Position numbers and translations under genes: made by a program. From an uncultured Thermoguttaceae bacterium (GTDB taxonomy: Bacteria > Planctomycetota > Planctomycetia > Pirellulales > Thermoguttaceae), in the NCBI GenBank assembly GCA_937951625.1, contig CALFBP010000054.1, forward strand, positions 1-53,507: a stretch of 53,507 bases of DNA, in the 5' to 3' direction. Below, piece by piece: positions 47,208-53,507 of this stretch (positions are counted from its first letter, which is position 1; the number at the start of each line of letters is the position of its first letter). The notes beneath the pieces are model-generated. The model was not told where the DNA came from. It ran no database searches and worked only from the letters and a program-made list of their open reading frames with translations.

Positions 47208-48428
47208 TCAAGATTCCCATGTGAACTGGGGAATCTTCATCAGCATTCCGTCCTTGAGTGCCGACTGATGCGAAACGATGCCTGCCACCGTCATGTTCAG
47301 CGCCCAAGCAATATTGATCAACGGCGTCCGGTTCTCGAGGATCGCCGTGATGAACTCGTTCATCAAATGACCGTGAGAGCCGCCATGACCACCGGGAGCG
47401 ACTGTCGGCGGCAAGGGCGGGCATTCCAAGTCCGGCAAGTTTTTCTCCTCGCCAACATAGTTCATGCCGATCATCGACCCTCGCTGGCCCCGCACCCGAC
47501 CCATCTCGCCCTCGTGGCCGGGCGTATCCCAACTGACGGCCATGCGGGCCATGCCGCCCTCGCTCGTCCGCAGGAAGGCGATCTCCGTGCCGAACGCGTT
47601 CTTGTAACGGTTGTTCTCAGGACGGAGGTGCGGTATGCGGCTAGGCATGCCCATGCACGAGACCTCGGTGAAACTACCGCCGGTCACACATACATAGTAG
47701 GCATTGGAGTGCGTGGGATACCATTGAGGCGGCAGTCCCACGCGCCAATCGCGAAACGAGGGGATCGGTTCCGGACAATAATGGTAATACTCGCCCTCGG
47801 AGTAGACCAGTTTTCCGAATCCGCCTGAGCGATATATCTGCCGCATCGCATGGCAGTCGGCGTGGAAGGCCGAGGTCTCGAACAGCATGTATTTGAGGCC
47901 GCTTGATTTGACCGCCTCGTACAGGCGATGGGCGTCTTCGATCGAGCCGAACGTTGCCGGAACGGCGCAGGCCACGTGCTTGCCATGTTTTAGCGCGTCG
48001 ATGCAATGCTGGGCATGACTTGGGGCGTCGGTCGCGACGAAGATGGCCTCGATCGTGTCGTCCTTGACCATTTCCTCCAAGGCGGGATAGGTCTTTTCGC
48101 AGCGACACGCCTTGGCCAGTTCCGAACATCGTTCTGGGATCAAATCGCTTACCGCGACCACGGTCACATTGGGGTGATCTTGGAAGCCGAACGCCGCGCC
48201 AAACCGGCACACCCCGTACCCGACGATCCCCACCCGAATTTTGCGATCGGAGACTGGCTGCCACGCCTTCTTCGGTCGTTCGGCCGTCTTCACGCCCGAC
48301 TCGCCCAGGATTTTCGCGTCTGGGGCCGCCGCGGGAAGTCGACCGGCCGTTTGGCCAGCCGCCGCCACCGCCAAAACTCCGCCGCTCAACTTACCAAGAA
48401 ATTGACGCCGCGAGGTCAACGAATCCAT
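47208..48428 (-). CDS. Tat-exported Gfo/Idh/MocA-family oxidoreductase
   Basis: 406 residues with a twin-arginine signal (SRRQFLGKL at 6-14, then a hydrophobic alanine-rich segment). The Rossmann domain begins KIRVGIVGYGVCRFGAAFGF; the family's EKP loop reads CAVPATFGS here, so the usual catalytic lysine of EKP is missing (VP in place of KP). The C-terminal domain has GGSFTEVSCMGMPS and GGHGGSHGHLMNEF. Tat-exported Gfo/Idh proteins with altered catalytic residues are common in Planctomycetes and may act on sugars with a pre-bound NAD(P). The enzyme may be a non-classical hydrolase/epimerase or binding protein. It has its own promoter region downstream of gltA. Confidence 0.88.
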   Translation of the reverse strand: MDSLTSRRQFLGKLSGGVLAVAAAGQTAGRLPAAAPDAKILGESGVKTAERPKKAWQPVSDRKIRVGIVGYGVCRFGAAFGFQDHPNVTVVAVSDLIPERCSELAKACRCEKTYPALEEMVKDDTIEAIFVATDAPSHAQHCIDALKHGKHVACAVPATFGSIEDAHRLYEAVKSSGLKYMLFETSAFHADCHAMRQIYRSGGFGKLVYSEGEYYHYCPEPIPSFRDWRVGLPPQWYPTHSNAYYVCVTGGSFTEVSCMGMPSRIPHLRPENNRYKNAFGTEIAFLRTSEGGMARMAVSWDTPGHEGEMGRVRGQRGSMIGMNYVGEEKNLPDLECPPLPPTVAPGGHGGSHGHLMNEFITAILENRTPLINIAWALNMTVAGIVSHQSALKDGMLMKIPQFTWES

Positions 48429-48582
48429 GATTCCAGTTCTCCTTGGTCAAATCACCGCTCGGCGAGTTGCGGTTACGCGGGCCATTCTAGGGACTGCGCG
48501 GTAAACCTACAAGCAGTTGACTGCCAAGAGGCAACAAACGTGAGAATCGCTCACTGGCAGGTGGCAAGGACCAGGCACGTCG

Positions 48583-48600
48583 CGTTTTTCATGAAAAACG
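48583..48600. promoter_or_regulatory. Perfect 18-nt palindrome upstream of the Tat Gfo/Idh gene
   Basis: CGTTTTTCA is followed directly by TGAAAAACG. It lies 155-172 nt before the Gfo/Idh start and about 50 nt after the gltA stop (both minus strand). It may be an operator or a weak terminator of gltA. Confidence 0.4.
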
Positions 48601-48650
48601 ACGGCCGATAGCCTCGCGTCCGGCTGGCTACTAAATGGCCGCGGTCCAGG

Positions 48651-49937
48651 TCACCGCTCATCGAGAGGGACGTAGTGCTTTTTGACGGGGCCCACGTAAA
48701 GCTGCCGGGGACGCACGATGCGGCCCGCCGGGTCCTCGTGCTGCTCCTTCCATTGGGCGATCCAACCGGGCAGACGCCCAATGGCGAAGCACACCGTGAA
48801 CATGTTCGTGGGAATGCCCATCGCGCGGAGCAGGATGCCGCTGTAGAAATCGACATTCGGATACAATCGGCGTTCGACAAAATAGGGATCGGCCAGCGCA
48901 AGCTCTTCGAGCTTTCGCGCGATGTCCAAGAGCGGGTCATGCCGCTTGACCTGGGCGAAGACTTTCTCGCACATCTGCTTGAGGATCTTCGCCCGAGGAT
49001 CGTAATTCTTGTAGATGCGATGGCCGAAACCGTACAGCCGGAAGGGATTGGTCTTGTCCTTGGCATCGCGAAGGCATTGTTCGGGCGAGAGGCCGCCCTG
49101 ATGAATCCGTTCGAGCATCTGCATGACCTCCACGTTGGCCCCGCCGTGGAGCGGGCCCCAGAGGGCGGACACGCCGGCGGCGCACGAGGCAAACAAGTTG
49201 GCCCGGGCCGATCCCACCGCCCGAACCACCGAGGAGCTGCAATTCTGCTCGTGATCCGCGTGGAGGATGAAAACCAGGTTCAGCGCGTCTTCGATCTCCG
49301 GCGTGACGACGTACTGCCGATAGGGAATGGAAAACATCATGTGCAGGAAGTTCGCGCAGTAACGGAGCTTGGGATCCGGATAGATGAACGGCATGCCTTG
49401 CGACCGCCGGTACGCGAACGCGGCGATTGTGCGGACCTTGCTGATCAGACGCGCGGCGGCCTCAGCTAGCGATTCTGTGTCCTCCACGGAAAGGAATTGG
49501 TGGTGGTAATAAGCCAAACTACTGACGGTGGCCGAGAGGATAGCCATCGGCGGGGCGTCGACGGGAATGTGCTGGAACTGGTGCTTGATCCCCTCGTGAA
49601 GCAGCTCGTGTTCGGTCAGCTTCTCGCTGAAAGCGGTCAATTCGTCCCGGGTGGGGAGACGGCCGAAGATCAGCAACCACGCCACTTCAATAAAGTTCGG
49701 CCGCTCGGTGAACTCCTCGATGGGAATGCCCCGGTAACGTAAAATGCCATTTTCTCCATCGACAAAAGTAATTTCACTGCGGCACACGCCCGTGTTGGCC
49801 ATGGAGGGGTCGAACGTGATCAGGCCCGTCTCCTCTCGCAGACGCGAGATGTCGATCGCGCGTTCACCCTCGGTTCCCTCGAGGATCGATAGTTCGAACT
49901 GCTTGCCGTCTACGATCAGTGTTGCTTTTTGCGCCAT
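48651..49937 (-). CDS. gltA: Citrate synthase
   Basis: 428 residues from the ATG at 49937 (MAQKATLIVDGKQF, with AAGGGAT upstream); the frame continues to 50153 without conserved sequence. It condenses acetyl-CoA and oxaloacetate in the TCA cycle. Type II hexameric features: the N-terminal beta-domain, GILRYRGIPIEEF, FLHMMF, and catalytic His in LWGPLHGGANVEV and GFGHRIYKNYDPRA, with Asp in PNVDFYSGI. The C-terminal RPRQLYVGP is usual. Weak promoter elements lie upstream (TTGCCT at 50074-50079 and TAAGAT at 50152-50157 are not in register; TAAGAT with TTGCCT at 50174-50179 is the better pair, 16-nt spacing, minus strand). Confidence 0.97.
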   Translation of the reverse strand: MAQKATLIVDGKQFELSILEGTEGERAIDISRLREETGLITFDPSMANTGVCRSEITFVDGENGILRYRGIPIEEFTERPNFIEVAWLLIFGRLPTRDELTAFSEKLTEHELLHEGIKHQFQHIPVDAPPMAILSATVSSLAYYHHQFLSVEDTESLAEAAARLISKVRTIAAFAYRRSQGMPFIYPDPKLRYCANFLHMMFSIPYRQYVVTPEIEDALNLVFILHADHEQNCSSSVVRAVGSARANLFASCAAGVSALWGPLHGGANVEVMQMLERIHQGGLSPEQCLRDAKDKTNPFRLYGFGHRIYKNYDPRAKILKQMCEKVFAQVKRHDPLLDIARKLEELALADPYFVERRLYPNVDFYSGILLRAMGIPTNMFTVCFAIGRLPGWIAQWKEQHEDPAGRIVRPRQLYVGPVKKHYVPLDER

Positions 49938-50437
49938 GGCGATCCCTTTTTTCTCAGCAAAGGCCTTTGCCAGAACCTTAATCTCGTTGAAGTACCTTTC
50001 TGCGATGCCGTGGAGGAACCGTCGCCCTAACTTGCCGTCTTGGCTGTTTCGCGAACCATGCCGGATTGCGTTTCGTTCGCCGCACGTGGAACGAGCATGA
50101 GATGAACGCGGGAAACGCTCGGCGGAGGTGTCATGCTTGTTCCACCCAACCATCTTAACGCTATGTAACGCAAAGGCAATCCGCGATCCCAGAACTTACC
50201 TGCAATACCGCCCTTGAAGCGGCTTCAGAGCAATGGCTGATTTCATGAGACGGGAAATCGATCGGTCCTTGCGGCATCAAGAAGGTGAGGGGTCAATTTC
50301 CGCTAATTAAACAAGGAATAGCCGAAAGTCCATGGCTTTGACCCCAGCACCACAGCCTCAGTCGTGAAGGCCGAGTGCTAACAACGCCTGCGATGGTCGG
50401 CTTATAACGCGTACGGGGCGAGCGATCGGTGGCAAGG
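49938..50437. other. Gap between gltA and the cation exchanger
   Basis: No gene is supported. It contains a weak gltA promoter pair on the minus strand (-35 at 50174-50179, -10 at 50152-50157) and a widely spaced inverted repeat GGGGTCAA (50289-50296)/TTGACCCC (50338-50345). Confidence 0.4.
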
Positions 50438-51385
50438 CTAAAAGGCTTGCACGCCCAAAAACAGGACGTAACCGGCAAGCAACACCCCCCCTTCCCAGCG
50501 GGTTATGGACTTGGCGGTGAACATGATGGGCACCAGTCCAACAGCGAAGACCATCATGATGGGCAATTCCATCTTCAAGGTGCGGATCGCCACCGGAAGG
50601 GGATGGATCAAAGCCACCAAGGCCATGATTAAGAGGATATTGAAAATGTTCGATCCGAGGACGTTGCCTACCGTGATGTCATCCTCGCCTCGATAGGACG
50701 CCACGATCGACGTGGCCAATTCCGGTAACGACGTCCCCACGGCGACGATGGTCAACCCGATGACAAGTTCGCTGACGCCGAGCGTTCGGGCGAGGGACAC
50801 CGCCGAAAACACCATGAGCTGGGCCCCACTCACCAGTCCAACCAGCCCGCCGAACACCATCATCGCCGATTTGCCGCGCTTGCTTGGCACGTCCGCCAAC
50901 TTTGAGATTTCCTCCTGGACGCTGGGCTCTGCACGCAGACCCGAGCGAACCAGATAGGCCATGAAGGCGACAAACCCCGCAAGAAGGACGCAGGCGTCGC
51001 CTCGGCTGATCTCGCCGTCCGCCGCCATGGCCCAAAGCCCCAGGGAAACGGCGATGACCATCGGCACTTCGGTCCGCAACAACCGCATTTGCACGCGGAT
51101 CGGCCGCACCAACGCGCCGGCCCCAAGAACCAGGCCGATGTTGGCAATGTTGCTGCCGACAAGATCGCCGAAAGCGAGATCCACCGCCCCGCGAAACGCC
51201 GCGGTAACGTCAAGTGATAACTCAGGGGCCGAAGTGCCGAAAGCCACAAGGGTCAGACCCACAAGCAATTTGCTCGCACCAAGCGAGGTCGCCAGCCGAA
51301 CCGCGCCTTTGACGAGCGTCTCGGCCCCTAAATACAGCAGAACGAGCCCCAAAACGAATAGTACAAGGTACAGAAGTACACTCAT
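50438..51385 (-). CDS. Na+/Ca2+ (K+-dependent type) antiporter, CaCA family
   Basis: 315 residues from the ATG at 51385; the open frame reaches 51655 but the extra 90 residues show no conserved sequence, so they are not expected to be translated. A membrane protein of about 10 helices made of two inverted repeats. The alpha-1 repeat has LTLVAFGTSAPELSLDVTAA and GSNIANIGLVLG; the alpha-2 repeat has TIVAVGTSLPELATSIVA and GSNIFNILLIMA. The conserved Glu (APEL and LPEL) bind Ca2+. It should export Ca2+ in exchange for Na+ or H+. Length matches YrbG-type exchangers. The next gene upstream is uspA-like on the same strand with a 372-nt gap. Confidence 0.94.
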   Translation of the reverse strand: MSVLLYLVLFVLGLVLLYLGAETLVKGAVRLATSLGASKLLVGLTLVAFGTSAPELSLDVTAAFRGAVDLAFGDLVGSNIANIGLVLGAGALVRPIRVQMRLLRTEVPMVIAVSLGLWAMAADGEISRGDACVLLAGFVAFMAYLVRSGLRAEPSVQEEISKLADVPSKRGKSAMMVFGGLVGLVSGAQLMVFSAVSLARTLGVSELVIGLTIVAVGTSLPELATSIVASYRGEDDITVGNVLGSNIFNILLIMALVALIHPLPVAIRTLKMELPIMMVFAVGLVPIMFTAKSITRWEGGVLLAGYVLFLGVQAF

Positions 51386-51757
51386 CGTGGATGTTCCCGG
51401 ACGCCGCGAAGGCATCTCCCCAAGCCCGCCGAACCAAGGCCGCCCCGGTTGCAAAACAGCGGACAACTTCCCGGAAATCAAGGCCTGGGATCGACTCTTC
51501 CCTTGAAGTTTTTTCAGAAGAGACGTTCCGCCATCATCGAGGAGGGATGGCCGAGCGTCAAGGCCGAGCTGCTCGAATTCCGCACGGTTTCCCGTCCGTT
51601 CGCCAACGGTCTGCTTCACGTTGGTGGGCTGGCGGTAGGGAGCGGCTAGCGACAAGGTGGACCTGCCCTCACCATGCCATCGCAGACCGCACCGCCACCC
51701 TCCACAAACCGATCGCTAGGAAAAGCCGGGTTTACGCTCGTTTCCGGCCGCTCGGCG
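51386..51757. other. Gap between the exchanger and UspA genes
   Basis: No gene, RNA or clear repeat is seen. The promoter of the exchanger is expected within about 100 nt of 51385, but I cannot pick it out. Confidence 0.4.
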
Positions 51758-52588
51758 CTACTGCGAGAGGAACAAAGGCCGGTCTGCAAGCTGAATGATT
51801 TGCTTGGCCGTGTCGCCGAACACTTTTTTCAAAAAAACGCTCCGCGCACTATTCCCAATGACGATCAGATCAGCTCCCCAATTGGCGGCGTATCCGAGGA
51901 TGTCTGGCTTGGCCGAACCCTCGACGAAATCCTCGTCCACATTCAACCCGTGTGCTCGGCAGTATGCCGCCGCGTCCCGAGGCAAGGCGGGGCCTTCCGC
52001 CGTGGCGCCACATTGAAAAGTCACCACCCGATATTGCATGGCTGGCCATAGGCCGAGTTGCACGAAGCGTCGCATCGCCTTTGCCGACTCCATCGAGCCG
52101 CTATAGGCGAACAGGACGCGGCGAACCTCGCGATATTGTGACGCCACAGCAAGGATGGGGCGCACACCGTGCGAAATGAGCCGCACCAGCGTCTCGGTCG
52201 GATCCGCCAGGAAATCGTACTCGAAAAGACTCCTCAGCCCGAAGATCACCAAATCGTAATAACGCGCCTGGGAAATCATGGTATCGAACGCGCGGCCCTG
52301 CTCTTGCTGGATCGCAAAGCGGACGCCGGCGGCTTCGCAGGCTTGGACGAAGGCATCGCAGGCCGCCACGACATTTTTTTTCGCTACCTTCAAGCGGTGC
52401 TCCCGAAGATCACTCGCCCAATGCGCTGCGCCCGCCGGCACAGGTCCCACGTCTTCGAGCCTCTCGACGTCGATCACCGTGATCGCCGTCAAGCACGCCT
52501 GATGGCGCTCGGCGAGCTCAACGGCATGGCGGATGGCGGAGGCCGTGAACTCGGTCCCGCCCAGCCCTAGGAGAATGCGTTTTACCAT
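51758..52588 (-). CDS. Tandem universal stress protein (UspA)
   Basis: 276 residues from the ATG at 52588, with GAGGAGG upstream; a longer frame starts at 52645. Two UspA domains in tandem: VKRILLGLGGTEFTASAIRHA with VIFGLRSLFEYDFLADPTETLVRLI, and VRRVLFAYSGSMESAKAMRRFV with GADLIVIGNSARSVFLKKVF. The second lacks a clear G-x2-G-x9-GS nucleotide motif, so it may not bind ATP in the classic way. Tandem Usp proteins are stress or growth-arrest regulators. Role unknown; cytoplasmic. Confidence 0.9.
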   Translation of the reverse strand: MVKRILLGLGGTEFTASAIRHAVELAERHQACLTAITVIDVERLEDVGPVPAGAAHWASDLREHRLKVAKKNVVAACDAFVQACEAAGVRFAIQQEQGRAFDTMISQARYYDLVIFGLRSLFEYDFLADPTETLVRLISHGVRPILAVASQYREVRRVLFAYSGSMESAKAMRRFVQLGLWPAMQYRVVTFQCGATAEGPALPRDAAAYCRAHGLNVDEDFVEGSAKPDILGYAANWGADLIVIGNSARSVFLKKVFGDTAKQIIQLADRPLFLSQ

Positions 52589-52909
52589 GGAAAGTTCCTC
52601 CTCGTCGGCGGATGGCCATTTCGTAAGATCAACGGAGTCTAACAATCTTCGAAATCCCAGAATCCCTCGCCCTTCGTTCCCGACTGCTCCAGCGATCGCT
52701 CCACGTGCTCCAGCTATCGCACAGCTCTCGCACGCGTCGCTTCAGGGCGATGTGGCAAAACCTCGACATTTCAACCAATATGTATGCTAGTTTTGCTATT
52801 TCGGTTCCACCCCTTCGTCAGTTTGGTGCGGGTCGCGAAGTGCCTGTCTCTCAGCTTTTACCTATTTTGACAGGGGAGCCAGAAAGGCTGGGTGATTTGG
52901 GACGACGGA
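52589..52909. other. Gap between UspA and the transposase remnant
   Basis: No gene is supported. Part of it, 52800-52909, may still be eroded transposase sequence, since protein-like fragments continue in shifted frames. Confidence 0.4.
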
Positions 52910-53507
52910 TAATCCACGCGCTAGCGATTGTTCTCCAATTATCTCACCGTCGCTGCCACGATCTTCCGCAGGTCCGTCTCCAACGTCTCCTTGGGCGGAT
53001 CCCCCGGCTGGTTATGCTAGACGCGCAACTCCTCCAGCACTCTCTTCCCCGCCCCAAGCCAGCAGCCACGCATCCACACCAAGTACTGGTGCCAAGCGTC
53101 TGCGGCCGCATTCGGATACACGTTCCTGGCCGTCAGGAACAGGTAGCTCAGCGGGCGAATGAAATCCAACACCGGCTTGAAGCTCGGAAAGTGTTGCTTC
53201 CAGATCGTCCAGTTCCAGCCCAAGCCGTCCCCAAGGAAGACCCTCGCCGAGGCCTCGAAAAATCCCCGTCGCTTGGCCTCTCGGGCCATCTGCCTCCCGA
53301 AATACCGCGCACTCTGGGGGCTAAAGACCTCGAGGAATCCGGGCATTGACCCTCGACCTCCCAACCTCGCTTGGCCATCCACCGTGGTCACCTCCCGCGA
53401 CCGAACCTCCAACACCACCAGCTTCCCACATTCGGGACACCGGGCCTTGTCCGCCTGCGTGGCGGCCAATTCCCTCATCTGTCGCTGCTGCACCTCGCGG
53501 CTGAGAC
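52910..53507 (-). pseudogene. Decayed ISKra4-like transposase, truncated by the window end
   Basis: On the minus strand a frame open to the right edge reads REVQQRQMRELAATQADKA then CPECGKLVVLEVRSREVTTVDG, a zinc-ribbon-like start. It then jumps to RYFGRQMAREAKRR and LGDGLGWNWTIWKQHFPSFK, typical of the later catalytic part, so roughly 200 residues seem to be deleted. A TAG stop (53017) interrupts it, and the same frame continues as PPKETLETDLRKIVAATVR to a TAA and then LENNR with another stop. It is a dead copy of an ISKra4/UPF0236-type element. Family assignment is by memory of the motif style. No terminal inverted repeats are in view. Confidence 0.7.

Noticed and set aside
50289-50345. GGGGTCAA/TTGACCCC inverted repeat as a mobile-element end
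   Set aside because: Only 8-bp arms 41 nt apart, with no flanking target duplication or transposase frame.

Overview
The window looks like chromosomal DNA of a planctomycete, most probably of the Pirellulales/Thermogutta type. This is inferred from gene content, not from a database search. Points in favour: a GC-rich core with long non-coding gaps, many single-gene units on alternating strands, a Ser/Thr kinase with a large extra-kinase domain, several Tat-exported or cytoplasmic Gfo/Idh/MocA oxidoreductases and xylose-isomerase-like TIM barrels, a PQQ-type propeller protein, an ECF sigma/anti-sigma pair, and KdsB, which implies a Gram-negative envelope.

Layout. 1-5 kb: tRNA-Leu(GAG), a TPR protein, bioF, and a divergent unit of ECF sigma factor, membrane anti-sigma factor and secreted PDZ protein. 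5-11 kb: a catabolic stretch with a tungsten-type aldehyde:ferredoxin oxidoreductase, an enolase-superfamily enzyme and an exported alpha-galactosidase-like glycosidase. 11-16 kb: an SDR, a membrane Ser/Thr kinase and a Tat-exported TIM-barrel protein closed by a clean intrinsic terminator. 16-18 kb: a ribbon-helix-helix protein, the RNase P RNA gene on the minus strand, and a radical SAM gene whose reading frame runs into rnpB. 18-25 kb: translation and housekeeping genes (rsgA, hflX, a cyclophilin, rsmD, a cupin, pheA). 25-33 kb: dnaK-clpB, then aroA translationally coupled to a PQQ-propeller gene, then an RlmM-like methyltransferase. 33-41 kb, nearly all minus strand: a vWA protein, msrA, a Gfo/Idh oxidoreductase, a TIM-barrel isomerase, a MntA-HepT toxin-antitoxin pair and a cupin-fold sugar enzyme. 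41-50 kb: kdsB, glmS, an intergenic region with a complete sigma-54-type promoter and a structured small RNA, a Ski2-like helicase, a Tat-exported Gfo/Idh protein and citrate synthase. 50-53.5 kb: a cation/Ca2+ exchanger, a tandem UspA protein and a decayed transposase running off the end.

The most interesting element is between glmS and the helicase (44126-44447). In order, it holds a perfect 22-nt palindrome, an exact IHF-consensus site, a -24/-12 sigma-54 promoter match, and a predicted ~140-nt RNA folding into a 5' hairpin plus a three-way junction whose closing stem is itself an intrinsic terminator. No protein gene fits there. It looks like an enhancer-controlled small RNA gene next to glmS. 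Enterobacteria control GlmS with sigma-54/IHF-dependent small RNAs (GlmY/GlmZ), so the arrangement deserves a test, although I see no sequence similarity to those RNAs.

Other notable points are the overlap of rnpB with protein frames at both ends, a hairpin plus U-tract only 8 nt before clpB with the best Shine-Dalgarno sequence in its loop, and the toxin-antitoxin pair inserted in a sugar-catabolic gene series. No CRISPR array, rRNA or complete insertion sequence was seen.
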